Origin: Paludibacteraceae bacterium
GTDB taxonomy: Bacteria > Bacteroidota > Bacteroidia > Bacteroidales > Paludibacteraceae
DNA: 64,000 nt
Reading direction: 5' to 3'
Assembly (NCBI GenBank): GCA_017477325.1
Contig: JAFUWV010000008.1
Span: 1-64,000, forward strand
Every line of letters starts with the position of its first letter. Position 1 is the first letter of the stretch. Under the pieces are notes generated by a model that did not search any database, was not told the origin of the DNA, and saw only the letters and a list, made by a program, of their open reading frames with translations. Positions 17,584 through 25,816 of this stretch are shown here, piece by piece. A program made the position numbers and the translations under genes.

Positions 17584-17591
17584 CAAAGTTA
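17584..17591 (-). promoter_or_regulatory. -7 element upstream of mdh
   Basis: TAACTTTG is a perfect Bacteroidetes -7 box, 65 bases upstream of the mdh ATG. I could not find a good TTTG at the right distance, so only the -7 element is claimed. Confidence 0.5.
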
Positions 17592-17649
17592 CACTAAAAT
17601 GTTTGAATATGGAAATATTTCTGCAATTATTTTGTTTTTGCTATCTGTG

Positions 17650-17681
17650 CTTGTGTAATCTGAAAAGTTGTATTACCTTTG
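17650..17681 (+). promoter_or_regulatory. Promoter for the phosphate-uptake genes
   Basis: CTTG at 17650-17653 and TACCTTTG at 17674-17681 are 20 bases apart, 90 bases before the PhoU-like gene. Confidence 0.6.
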
Positions 17682-17771
17682 TACCGAGAAAATATGTTTT
17701 AAGTATAGGGCACTCCTTACTCTTCAAACTATTCAAACTTACTGAGTAAATAAAACATTTTAAATAAATAT

Positions 17772-18425
17772 ATGTCAGCGTTAAACTCTATTTTTTCAGT
17801 ATTTCTTCCTAAGGAAGACAAGTTTTTCCCCATGTTTCGTCGTATAGGCGAGGCAACAGTGGAGGCTGCAGACCTTTTCACTCAGCTTATCTCTGAGACA
17901 GAGCGTCAGAAGCAGGAGGAAATATATCCTCAGATTAAGGCTATTGAGACCGAGTGTGACCAGATTGTAGTCAAAATCTTTGATGAGTTGAACGACTCTT
18001 TCGTTGCGCCATTCGACCGCGAGGATATACATGAACTTACAGGTACACTTGATGATGTGGTTGACCTAATCACTTCTTCGGCAAAGCGCATACTTTTGTA
18101 TCGCCCCAAGCAAATACCTACCAAAGCAATGCACATGGCAGAGATTATACTCGAAGACGCAAAGTGCATACGTATTGGAATGCAAGAGTTGAAGACCATG
18201 TCGAAAAAGCCTGAAGTGGCTCTCGAGCAGTGTCAGAAACTCCACGACCTTGAGCATGAGGGAGACGACGTGTATGAGAGTTTTCTGCAAGAGTTGTTTG
18301 ATACAGAGACTGATGCTGTGGAACTGGTAAAACTCAAAGATCTTATGCAAGGTATGGAGTCGGCTACCGACAAAGCCAATTCTGTAGGAAAATCACTAAA
18401 GATGATACTTGTAAAATACGCATAA
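17772..18425 (+). CDS. DUF47 family PhoU-like protein, Pit accessory factor
   Basis: This 217-residue all-helical protein of the DUF47/PhoU-like family is of the kind encoded beside low-affinity phosphate (Pit) transporters. Recognisable parts are the N-terminal PKEDKFFPMFRRIGEATVEAA, the repeated acidic helices (ETECDQIVVKIFDELNDSF, HDLEHEGDDVYESFLQELF) that form metal-binding E/DxxxD motifs in PhoU bundles, and LMQGMESATDKANSVGKSL. It is cytoplasmic and presumed to control or assist the permease encoded 38 bases downstream. The short hairpin between the two genes could lower expression of the permease relative to this protein. Confidence 0.88.
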   Translation: MSALNSIFSVFLPKEDKFFPMFRRIGEATVEAADLFTQLISETERQKQEEIYPQIKAIETECDQIVVKIFDELNDSFVAPFDREDIHELTGTLDDVVDLITSSAKRILLYRPKQIPTKAMHMAEIILEDAKCIRIGMQELKTMSKKPEVALEQCQKLHDLEHEGDDVYESFLQELFDTETDAVELVKLKDLMQGMESATDKANSVGKSLKMILVKYA

Positions 18426-18458
18426 ACCCCTCCCTGTCTCCTCACAAGGGAGGAGTTT
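18424..18458 (+). terminator. Intercistronic hairpin (possible attenuator)
   Basis: A 12-bp stem with one mismatch (aaacccctccct / agggaggagttt) begins on the stop codon of the PhoU-like gene and ends six bases before the Pit start. It lacks a long T-run, so it is more likely an mRNA-stability or attenuation element than a full terminator. Confidence 0.55.
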
Positions 18459-18463
18459 CTGTT

Positions 18464-19525
18464 ATGAACTACATAGTTTTACTAATCACAATCATAGTCC
18501 TTTGTATAGGATTCGATTTTATCAACGGCTTTCATGATGCCGCAAACAGTATAGCAACGGTTGTATCAACCAAAGTGCTTACGCCCGTGCAAGCTGTGAT
18601 ATGGGCAGCTGCATTTAATTTCATTGCCTATTTTATTGCCAAGTATCTCATCGGGTTTCGTGTGGCAGAGACCGTTCAGAAGACTGTTGACACCAGTGTA
18701 GTGGCAGAGTCAGGGGCGGGCATAAGTTTGATTATGCCTATAATTATTGCCGGTTTGGTGGCGGCCATATCGTGGAGCCTGTTCACATGGTGGAAAGGCA
18801 TACCTTCTTCTTCGTCTCACACACTGATAGGCGGCTTGGTTGGAGCGGCTATTGCGGGGTGCGGCTGGAGAGCGGTGATGTGGTCAACTGTGGGCAAGAT
18901 AGCCTTGTTTATTGTTGTAGCACCTCTGATAGGCTTTATTGCTGGAAATATAATTATGATACTAACAACCTGGATTTTCCGTCGTGCCAAACCTCACAAG
19001 ATGGACAAATGGTTTCGCCGTTTGCAGTTGCTTTCGTCAGCATTTCTGAGTTTGGGTCATGGTTTGAACGACTCAACCAAGGAGATTGGTGTGATGGCAT
19101 GTGCAATGGCAGCCATTGACGTAAGTCTTTTGCCTGAGTGGTTTGGTGTGAGCGCCTCGTCGGAGATGCCGGTGCCTGAATGGGCGGCTTTTGCCTGCTT
19201 TACAGCAATAGCTGTCGGTACATTGTCAGGAGGCTGGCGGATAATCAAGACAATGGGCAACAAGATAACCAAGATAACACCTGTGGAAGGGTTCTGTTCG
19301 CAAACGGCAGGTGCAATAACCATTGGTATCAGTCAGATACTTAAAGTGCCTGTTAGTACGACTCACGTGATTTCAGGTAGTATAATGGGTGTAGGCTCTG
19401 TCAAGAGGCTCTCTGCAGTGCATTGGGGTGTCTCGCTTGACATGATTACAGCATGGATAGTAACAATTCCCATAAGTGCGGCAATAGGTGCTGCATGTTA
19501 TGGGTTGATAAGTTTGTTTATATAA
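18464..19525 (+). CDS. Low-affinity inorganic phosphate transporter, Pit family
   Basis: This 353-residue inner-membrane permease of the PHO4/Pit family has about ten hydrophobic segments. The two inverted family signatures are visible: IGFDFINGFHDAANSIATVV near the N-terminus and LSLGHGLNDSTKEIGVM in the second half. The SSSHTLIGGLVGAA and VSTTHVISGSIMGVG segments are the matching repeat halves. It transports phosphate as a metal-phosphate complex driven by protons. It is encoded directly after its PhoU-like partner. Confidence 0.92.
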   Translation: MNYIVLLITIIVLCIGFDFINGFHDAANSIATVVSTKVLTPVQAVIWAAAFNFIAYFIAKYLIGFRVAETVQKTVDTSVVAESGAGISLIMPIIIAGLVAAISWSLFTWWKGIPSSSSHTLIGGLVGAAIAGCGWRAVMWSTVGKIALFIVVAPLIGFIAGNIIMILTTWIFRRAKPHKMDKWFRRLQLLSSAFLSLGHGLNDSTKEIGVMACAMAAIDVSLLPEWFGVSASSEMPVPEWAAFACFTAIAVGTLSGGWRIIKTMGNKITKITPVEGFCSQTAGAITIGISQILKVPVSTTHVISGSIMGVGSVKRLSAVHWGVSLDMITAWIVTIPISAAIGAACYGLISLFI

Positions 19526-19531
19526 ATCAGC

Positions 19532-21697
19532 ATGAAGAAAATATTATTTTTATCAATGTTCACAGCCGTCAGCCTTCTTACGCAGGCGGCTGTGGCTATA
19601 CAGAAGGCAGGCGGTTGGTTTGAAAGTGCATACGCAGAGTTCTCTCTTGGTGATTATGAAAGTTTCAATGCTTACGTAGCAAAGGAAGGATCCGGTTTCG
19701 TGAAACTTGATGCCGAGTTGGTGCGCTCATACGGTAGTTACGGCAGAGTAGATGCCATAGGTCTGTCCGCCGGCAAATATAGGCTGAAGATAGTGCCTGT
19801 GGTTGATGGAGCAGAACAAGAGTCGGCTTCAGCCACGACTGCCGACCTGACTGTCAAAGCCTACGACCGTACAGGTTATGCTCATTTCGGGCATTCTGAA
19901 GGAGTAGGTGCTTATAATAACGATGGTACGCTCAAGAGTGGTGCACGTGTGCTGTACGTCAACAGAGCCAACCTGAAAACTGTCACTATGGATATGAAAG
20001 TGAGTAGCGGAGGGGCAACAGAGCAGCGTACCGGTCTGCAGCATATCCTTCAGGCATACGAGAGTGGGGAAGAAGACCGCCCGTTGGCAGTAAGAATACT
20101 GGGTAAGCTAGAGTTGGCAGCTTTGGATAGTATAGGCAGCAAGGAAGAAGGTTTGCAGATTAAGAGCAGAACCGGGTCAAAAGAGATGAGTCTGACAATA
20201 GAGGGAGTGGGCAATGATGCTGCAATATACGGATTCGGACTCTTGCTGCGCAATTGTACGGGTGTGGAACTGAGAAACTTTGCGGTGATGCTTTGTTTGG
20301 ATGATGCCGTCAGTCTTGATACTAAAAACAAGCATTGCTGGGTGCACAACCTCGATCTCTTCTATGGTAAGACTGGCTCAGCTGCTGACCAAGTGAAAGG
20401 TGATGGCACGATAGACATCAAGGCACTTTCAACTAACATCACCGTAGCTTACAACCACCTCTTTGACAATGGCAAGGCAAGTCTGTGCGGCATGAAGAAT
20501 GAGACAACCGACTGCTATGTGACCTACCACCATAACTGGTTTGACCATTGCGACAGCCGTATGCCGCGTGTGAGAACAATGACAGTGCATGTATATAACA
20601 ACTATTTCGATGGTATTTCGAAGTATGGCGCAGGAGCAACTACCGGCAGTTCGGTGTTTGTGGAGAGCAACTATTTCCGCAACACTCAAAAGCCTATGCT
20701 TATTTCGATGCAGGGTAGTGACACTAATAACGGCACAGAGACGGGTACATTCTCAGGTGAGGACGGAGGTGTGATAAAGTCGTATGGCAACAAGTTTGAA
20801 GGCAGCTATAAATACAAACCATATAGTGCAACCAATTCCAAACATTTCGATGCATACGAAGCAAGCAGTCGCACAGAACAAGTGCCTGCTGAGGTAAAGA
20901 CGCTGCAGGGTGCAACCGGTTACAGCAATTTCGACACTAACGCCACGCTTATATATTCTTACACTTCTGATGCAGCAGCCGACGTGCCTGATATAGTGAA
21001 AGGTGAATATGGTGCAGGACGCATGCAGCATGGTGACTTCAGTTGGACATTCAACAATTCTGCAGATGACAACTCTGCGGCTGTGAACGCTGACCTCAAA
21101 GCAGCAATCACCGACTATGAGGCAACCGTGGAGAAGATAATAGGTGAGGGGTATGAAGGCGTTAATATAGATGAATACGAGGAGCAGCAAGGTACTGACC
21201 CGCAACCTGGCACAGGCTCTTATGAGTGCTATTTTACAGGTCTAAAACCGTCATCGACATTCTACACTATCACAGGCAATTATAGCAACAGCAAGGGTAA
21301 GGCTGTGGTTAACGGTGTGACATATACAGATTGCCTGAAGATGGAGGGGAGCACATCAATAAAGTTTATAACAGACAAAGAGTTGACTCTGTATCTTGTT
21401 TTTGCCGAGTCAGAGACAGGTAATATTAAGATTAACGGTGCGAAGAAAACCTCTACTACCAATGTCCTTACCCAGACTCTTGCGGCAGGCAGCTACGAAC
21501 TGACAAAAGGAGATACTCGTAATCTTTTCTACATAAATCTGCTGGGAGATGAAACGACAGGCATATCTGCTCTGACAAACGACGATAAGACTTATATCTA
21601 TTTTGATATTATGGGTCGCAGATTGCCTTCTGTACCTGAGAAAGGGTTATATCTTAAGTATGACGGTAAGGCAGCTGAAAAAGTGATAGTTTATTGA
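19532..21697 (+). CDS. Secreted pectate lyase, family PL1, with CTD tail
   Basis: The 721-residue protein has a signal peptide (MKKILFLSMFTAVSLLTQAAVA). An FN3-like domain covers about residues 25-110 and the PL1 beta-helix about 110-470. Diagnostic parts of the helix are the VTYHHNWFDHCDSRMPRVR motif with its catalytic-region arginines, and DQVKGDGTIDIKALSTNITV on the calcium-binding face. A carbohydrate-binding-like beta-sandwich follows (from YECYFTGLKPSSTFY), then a T9SS-type tail (TYIYFDIMGRRLPSVPEKG to the end). It should cleave de-esterified pectin at the cell surface. It starts six bases after the phosphate transporter gene but is unrelated in function, so it may share the transcript or have an internal promoter. 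Confidence 0.9.
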   Translation: MKKILFLSMFTAVSLLTQAAVAIQKAGGWFESAYAEFSLGDYESFNAYVAKEGSGFVKLDAELVRSYGSYGRVDAIGLSAGKYRLKIVPVVDGAEQESASATTADLTVKAYDRTGYAHFGHSEGVGAYNNDGTLKSGARVLYVNRANLKTVTMDMKVSSGGATEQRTGLQHILQAYESGEEDRPLAVRILGKLELAALDSIGSKEEGLQIKSRTGSKEMSLTIEGVGNDAAIYGFGLLLRNCTGVELRNFAVMLCLDDAVSLDTKNKHCWVHNLDLFYGKTGSAADQVKGDGTIDIKALSTNITVAYNHLFDNGKASLCGMKNETTDCYVTYHHNWFDHCDSRMPRVRTMTVHVYNNYFDGISKYGAGATTGSSVFVESNYFRNTQKPMLISMQGSDTNNGTETGTFSGEDGGVIKSYGNKFEGSYKYKPYSATNSKHFDAYEASSRTEQVPAEVKTLQGATGYSNFDTNATLIYSYTSDAAADVPDIVKGEYGAGRMQHGDFSWTFNNSADDNSAAVNADLKAAITDYEATVEKIIGEGYEGVNIDEYEEQQGTDPQPGTGSYECYFTGLKPSSTFYTITGNYSNSKGKAVVNGVTYTDCLKMEGSTSIKFITDKELTLYLVFAESETGNIKINGAKKTSTTNVLTQTLAAGSYELTKGDTRNLFYINLLGDETTGISALTNDDKTYIYFDIMGRRLPSVPEKGLYLKYDGKAAEKVIVY

Positions 21698-21728
21698 GTA
21701 GGAAACCGGGTTGGATAAGGTCTGATAA

Positions 21729-21761
21729 AAAAGAAGCATTGCTTATTGCAGTGCTTCTTTT
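21729..21761. terminator. Bidirectional terminator overlapping the end of xseB
   Basis: A 14-bp stem with one G-T pair (aaaagaagcattgc / gcagtgcttctttt) lies between the converging pectate lyase and xseB genes. Its right arm includes the last codons of xseB. Confidence 0.85.
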
Positions 21762-21919
21762 ATTTCGTTTTCAAGTCCTGTAATTTGTTGTTGGCAGAAC
21801 TGTATGAGTTTTTTTGCCTCCTTGGCCTTTTGTTTGTACTCGTCAATAGTCAGCGCATCACCTTCTTCCATTGATTGCACCAACTCTTCTAATTTGGTTA
21901 TTGCTTCGTCGTAAGTCAT
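21743..21919 (-). CDS. xseB: Exodeoxyribonuclease VII small subunit
   Basis: This 58-residue gene is easy to miss. Reading the minus strand from ATG 21919 gives MTYDEAITKLEELVQSMEEG and continues with a second, highly charged helix (DEYKQKAKEAKKLIQFC). This matches the XseB helical hairpin: the family pattern FEeAlxxLExiVxxlExG is plainly visible. XseB binds the large subunit XseA to form a single-strand-specific exonuclease. xseA, often adjacent in related bacteria, is absent here. The gene follows obg by 46 bases on the same strand and ends in the terminator hairpin. Confidence 0.88.
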   Translation of the reverse strand: MTYDEAITKLEELVQSMEEGDALTIDEYKQKAKEAKKLIQFCQQQITGLENEIKEALQ

Positions 21920-21965
21920 GTGCTTGTTGTTTAAATGTTTAAACTTTCAGCTTTTTACTAATATC

Positions 21966-23123
21966 TCACTCATCCCAGCCTATACCTTTGTATTTGCTCA
22001 GGTCCCATTCTTCTTCTACCTCGTTGAGGTATATGGTACCGGGTTCTTCGTCATCTTCAGGTTCTCCTTCTTCTTTCTCGATTACTTTCACGTCGATAGG
22101 CGCGTGCGAGATTTCTATCACTTGGTTGCTCTCCTTCTGAAGTTCTTCCCAAAGCATATCTTTCAGCCGGTCAATACCGAGCCCGCTGACTGAGGAGATG
22201 AATACCGAAGGAACATCGTGAGGCAGCATGCTCTTCATCTCAGCTATCATCACTTCGTCCAGCATGTCGCATTTTGAGATGGCAAGTATGCGCTCCTTAG
22301 TGAGAAGTTCAGGGTTGTATTTCTCAAGTTCGGCGAGGAGAATATTATATTCTTTCTGTATGTCCTCGGTGTCAGCAGGCACCATAAAGAGCAGTACAGC
22401 ATTCCTCTCTATATGTCTCAAGAATCTAAGTCCCAGCCCTTTGCCTTCAGCAGCGCCTTCTATTATTCCTGGTATGTCAGCCATGCAGAAAGAGCGGTTG
22501 TCACGATAACTGACTATTCCCAATTGGGGGGTAAGAGTGGTGAACGGGTAGTCTGCTATTTCCGGTTTGGCGGCACTGACGACAGACAGCAGTGTGCTCT
22601 TCCCTGCATTTGGGAAGCCTACAAGGCCGACATCAGCGAGGACCTTGAGTTGGAGAATGATATTCTTCTCTATTGCGGGTTCACCGGGTTGGGCATATCG
22701 CGGTGCTTGATTGGTGGCGGTGCGGAAGTTCCAGTTGCCAAGACCGCCTCTACCGCCTTTCAGGAGGATTATCTTTTGACCATGCTCTTTTACCTCGCAA
22801 AGGAACTCACCGGTATCACCATCGTAGCAAACAGTACCGAGGGGAACCTGTATTATCTTGTCTTCGCCGTCTTTCCCAAAGCTGCGGCTTTCACCTCCGT
22901 TGCCGCCATTGGTCGCGAAAATATGCTTCTGGTATTTAAGATGGAGCAGAGTCCAAAGGTTTCGGTTGCCTTGCAGTATGATATGCCCGCCTCTACCACC
23001 ATCACCACCGTCAGGACCACCTTTAGGCACATATTTGGCTCGGTGAAAGTGCATACTGCCTGCTCCGCCCTTGCCAGAGCGGCAGAATATCTTTACGTAG
23101 TCGATGAAGTTTCCTTGTGCCAT
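21966..23123 (-). CDS. obg: GTPase Obg/CgtA
   Basis: This 385-residue GTPase acts in 50S ribosome maturation and stress control. The N-terminal glycine-rich Obg fold (about 1-158) is recognisable from [20 protein letters not shown] and [13 protein letters not shown]. The G domain shows [11 protein letters not shown] (G1), DIPGIIEGA (G3) and SKCD (G4, with S in place of N). The C-terminus is acidic ([12 protein letters not shown]). The start at ATG 23123 gives the conserved [17 protein letters not shown]; an upstream reading overlaps adk and adds a non-conserved leader. It is encoded 22 bases after adk, so co-transcription with adk and xseB is likely. Confidence 0.95.
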   Translation of the reverse strand: MAQGNFIDYVKIFCRSGKGGAGSMHFHRAKYVPKGGPDGGDGGRGGHIILQGNRNLWTLLHLKYQKHIFATNGGNGGESRSFGKDGEDKIIQVPLGTVCYDGDTGEFLCEVKEHGQKIILLKGGRGGLGNWNFRTATNQAPRYAQPGEPAIEKNIILQLKVLADVGLVGFPNAGKSTLLSVVSAAKPEIADYPFTTLTPQLGIVSYRDNRSFCMADIPGIIEGAAEGKGLGLRFLRHIERNAVLLFMVPADTEDIQKEYNILLAELEKYNPELLTKERILAISKCDMLDEVMIAEMKSMLPHDVPSVFISSVSGLGIDRLKDMLWEELQKESNQVIEISHAPIDVKVIEKEEGEPEDDEEPGTIYLNEVEEEWDLSKYKGIGWDE

Positions 23124-23145
23124 GGTGGAAAATAAGTGTTGATGG

Positions 23146-23715
23146 TTATAGGTTATCAATGATTGCTTCTATGCGGCTGAATATATCCTGAATGGTGCCT
23201 GTACCGTTAACAGGATGGTATTTCTCTAATTCTTTATAATATTTCGATACGGCCTCTGTCTGGTGGTGATACACAACGAGACGCTTTTTTATGGTTTCCA
23301 GATTATCGTCTGCTCTGCCCGAGGTCTGTCCGCGGAGAAGCAATCGTTTTATGAGCTCGTCTTCGTCCACATGCAGGTCAATCAGGTGGGCAGAAGTCTG
23401 CTTGTGAGCAAGCATCTTCTCAAACTCTATGGCTTGGTTGAGAGTACGTGGAAACCCGTCGAAGATAACTCCCTTGGTGTCTCCCGGCAGCGACTCCATG
23501 TATTGGTCAATCAGGCGTAGCATTACGTCATCAGGCACAAGGTTGCCTTTCGAAATGATTGCATCTATCTGCTTGCCGAACCGACTCCCACTGGCAATCT
23601 CACGACGTAGCAGGTCTCCTGTAGAGAGATGTTCAAGTCCGTATTTTTTTACTATAAATTCGCTTTGTGTACCTTTACCGGAGCCGGGCGCACCACAGAG
23701 AATAATGTTTAGCAT
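23146..23715 (-). CDS. adk: Adenylate kinase
   Basis: This 189-residue short-form adenylate kinase catalyses ATP + AMP = 2 ADP. The P-loop [10 protein letters not shown] lies at 8-17; [14 protein letters not shown] carries the AMP-binding residues, and [13 protein letters not shown] is the AMP/P-loop partner segment. The LID is replaced by a short loop ([11 protein letters not shown]), as in other short adenylate kinases. It is the first gene of the adk-obg-xseB unit, with a good promoter 65-95 bases upstream. Confidence 0.96.
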   Translation of the reverse strand: MLNIILCGAPGSGKGTQSEFIVKKYGLEHLSTGDLLRREIASGSRFGKQIDAIISKGNLVPDDVMLRLIDQYMESLPGDTKGVIFDGFPRTLNQAIEFEKMLAHKQTSAHLIDLHVDEDELIKRLLLRGQTSGRADDNLETIKKRLVVYHHQTEAVSKYYKELEKYHPVNGTGTIQDIFSRIEAIIDNL

Positions 23716-23779
23716 ATTATCTTATCTTATTGATACTTTGTGTTTTTGTTGTTGATTTAGTCAACGAACAAATTACGTG

Positions 23780-23810
23780 CAAAGTTACTAACTTTTTCTC
23801 ATATATGAAA
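23780..23810 (-). promoter_or_regulatory. Promoter for adk-obg-xseB
   Basis: On the minus strand TTTC (23810-23807) and TAACTTTG (23787-23780) are 19 bases apart; the -7 box is perfect and the -33 box has one change. Confidence 0.7.
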
Positions 23811-23829
23811 GAGAAAAATCATAAACATA

Positions 23830-23863
23830 AAAGGAGCGAAGATAAAACTATGTCCGCTCCTTT
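23830..23863 (-). terminator. Terminator after uxaA
   Basis: A 9-bp stem (aaaggagcg / cgctccttt) with a 16-base loop lies 26 bases past the uxaA stop. Read on the minus strand, the stem ends in cctttTATG. Confidence 0.65.
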
Positions 23864-23888
23864 GTGTGAATATGTTTATGTAATTTTG

Positions 23889-25370
23889 TTATAGCGTCAC
23901 TCCGTTCTTGAAGATGGCTATCTCGTGGTATCCGTTCTTCTCGTTGTTGGTCAGTTCTCCGTTGGCGATGCCGAGCACGAAGTCAATAAACCGTTTGGTC
24001 ACCTGCTCCATCTGTTCTCCTTCGGCAATCACACCGGCGTTGAAGTCAATCCACGCAGGTTTGTTTTGATAAAGGTTGCTGTTGGTGCTTATCTTGGCGG
24101 TGGGGACGTATGTGCCGAAAGGAGTGCCTCGGCCTGTGGTGAAAAGTACCATGTGGCAGCCGCAAGAAGCAAGAGCCGTGCTTGCAACGAGGTCGTTGCC
24201 TGGTGCAGAGAGCAGGTTGAGACCTTTGTTTTTCAGGCGTTCTCCGTAAGGCATCACACCTCGTACGAGCGACTTTCCGCATTTCTGTGTGCACCCCAAT
24301 GCTTTGTCTTCCAAGGTGGAGATACCGCCGGCTTTGTTTCCCGGGGAGGGATTCTCACCAACGGGTTCTCCGTGGCTGAGGAAATAATCTTTGAAGTCGT
24401 TGATGAGGCTTACAGTCTGGTCGAAGAGTTCACGGTTGGCGCAACGGTTCATTAGTATTGTTTCCGCACCGAACATCTCCGGCACTTCTGTCAATACGGT
24501 AGTGCCGCCTTGTGCTACAAGCCAGTCGCTCAAGCAGCCGAGCAGAGGGTTGGCAGTGATACCTGAGAATCCGTCCGAGCCACCGCATTTGAGTCCAACA
24601 CGAAGTTCGCTGACCGGCACATCTTCACGCTTGTCCTGCTGCATCTTCAGGTAGAGTTCGCGGGCTATATGGAGTCCGTATTCCACTTCGTCGCCTTGTA
24701 TTTTCTGGCTGACCATAAAGCGAACGCGGTCGTGGTCGTAGTCACCGATGAACTTCTCGAATATGTCAGGCTGGTTGTTCTCGCAGCCGAGACCTACTAC
24801 AAGCACTGCACCTGCATTTGGGTGGAGCACCATGTCGCGCAGAATCTTCTTGGTGTTCTCATGGTCATCACCGAGTTGCGAGCAACCATAGTTGTGCGGG
24901 AAGCAGAAGATGTTGTCGCCCCCTGTCTCCTGGCGAAGTCGCTCAGCTATCTTCTGTATGATGCCGTTCACGCAGCCCACGGTAGGGATAATCCAGAACT
25001 CGTTGCGGATACCTACATTGCCGTTCTTGCGGCGGTAGCCACGGAAGGTACGGTGTTCGTCAGGTATGTCGAGCACTACCTGTTGCGGGTGATATTCGTA
25101 GGAGAGCAGGCCTGCGAGGTTGGTTTTGATGTTGTTCTCGTTCATCCATGAGCCTGCTTTCTTTGCTTCGCGGGCGTGGCCGATGGGGAAACCGTATTTG
25201 ATAATGTCCTCTCCCTGTTGAAGATCGGTGATGGCTATCTTATGCCCTGCAGGCACATCTTCGAGAACGGTAATCTGCTTGCCGTCAACCTGTATGACGT
25301 CGCCTTGTTTTTGCGGCTGAATAACTACTACCACATTGTCGGCGGGATTGATGCGTAGAACAGAAGTCAT
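23889..25370 (-). CDS. uxaA: Altronate dehydratase
   Basis: This 493-residue enzyme converts D-altronate to 2-keto-3-deoxygluconate in the galacturonate pathway. The N-terminal ~100 residues are the SAF domain (VLRINPADNVVVV through YGFPIGHAREAKKAGSWMNE). The large C-terminal domain of the UxaA/GarD family follows (RGYRRKNGNVGIRNEFWIIP, CFPHNYGCSQLGDDHENT, LKCGGSDGFSGITANP), with cysteines placed for iron binding. Length is as usual for the family. The preceding gene on this strand encodes tagaturonate reductase, its pathway partner, but each has its own promoter or terminator, so they form two neighbouring units. Confidence 0.95.
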   Translation of the reverse strand: MTSVLRINPADNVVVVIQPQKQGDVIQVDGKQITVLEDVPAGHKIAITDLQQGEDIIKYGFPIGHAREAKKAGSWMNENNIKTNLAGLLSYEYHPQQVVLDIPDEHRTFRGYRRKNGNVGIRNEFWIIPTVGCVNGIIQKIAERLRQETGGDNIFCFPHNYGCSQLGDDHENTKKILRDMVLHPNAGAVLVVGLGCENNQPDIFEKFIGDYDHDRVRFMVSQKIQGDEVEYGLHIARELYLKMQQDKREDVPVSELRVGLKCGGSDGFSGITANPLLGCLSDWLVAQGGTTVLTEVPEMFGAETILMNRCANRELFDQTVSLINDFKDYFLSHGEPVGENPSPGNKAGGISTLEDKALGCTQKCGKSLVRGVMPYGERLKNKGLNLLSAPGNDLVASTALASCGCHMVLFTTGRGTPFGTYVPTAKISTNSNLYQNKPAWIDFNAGVIAEGEQMEQVTKRFIDFVLGIANGELTNNEKNGYHEIAIFKNGVTL

Positions 25371-25438
25371 GTCGTTTGTTGATTGGTTTGTCTTTTGTTT
25401 TTAATTAGTTATACGTGAACTGCTATACAAGCAGTGTG

Positions 25439-25469
25439 CAAAGATACGAAGAAAAGTTGGAATGTCAAA
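25439..25469 (-). promoter_or_regulatory. Promoter for uxaA
   Basis: TTTG (25469-25466) and TATCTTTG (25446-25439) on the minus strand are exactly 19 bases apart, 69 bases upstream of the start. The rest of the 25371-25816 gap holds the uxaB terminator and an AT-rich stretch with some 11-bp phasing of agcat-like words (25605-25659). Confidence 0.85.
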
Positions 25470-25672
25470 ATGATTGTCTAATTCAAAGATGTTTATATCT
25501 TGCGCAAAACACATTTAGTGGTCTATAGTGTCGTTAGAGGTTCAAAAAGAATATAAAATGCTCATGAACATTTGAATAATATTGTCAAATGGATGAGTGA
25601 GCGGAATGTTATTACACACTTTGCTTACCGATAGCATGGAGTGAGCATGGCGTGATGGTATGAAAGGCATAG

Positions 25673-25709
25673 AAAAGGAACCACCGGCGGAGTTCCGGCG
25701 GTTCCTTTT
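25673..25709 (-). terminator. Terminator after uxaB
   Basis: A 15-bp stem with one mismatch (aaaaggaaccaccgg / ccggcggttcctttt) and a 7-base loop is flanked by A-runs and T-runs. It lies 108 bases past the uxaB stop and could work in both directions. Confidence 0.85.
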
Positions 25710-25816
25710 TTGGGGGATATTTGGTATTGGATATTTTGGTATGTGTATTTGGTCTTTGACCTTAAGTTTTGGTCAGCCAACATTAATCTGTAACCAAAAA
25801 TCCGTCACCAATATAA

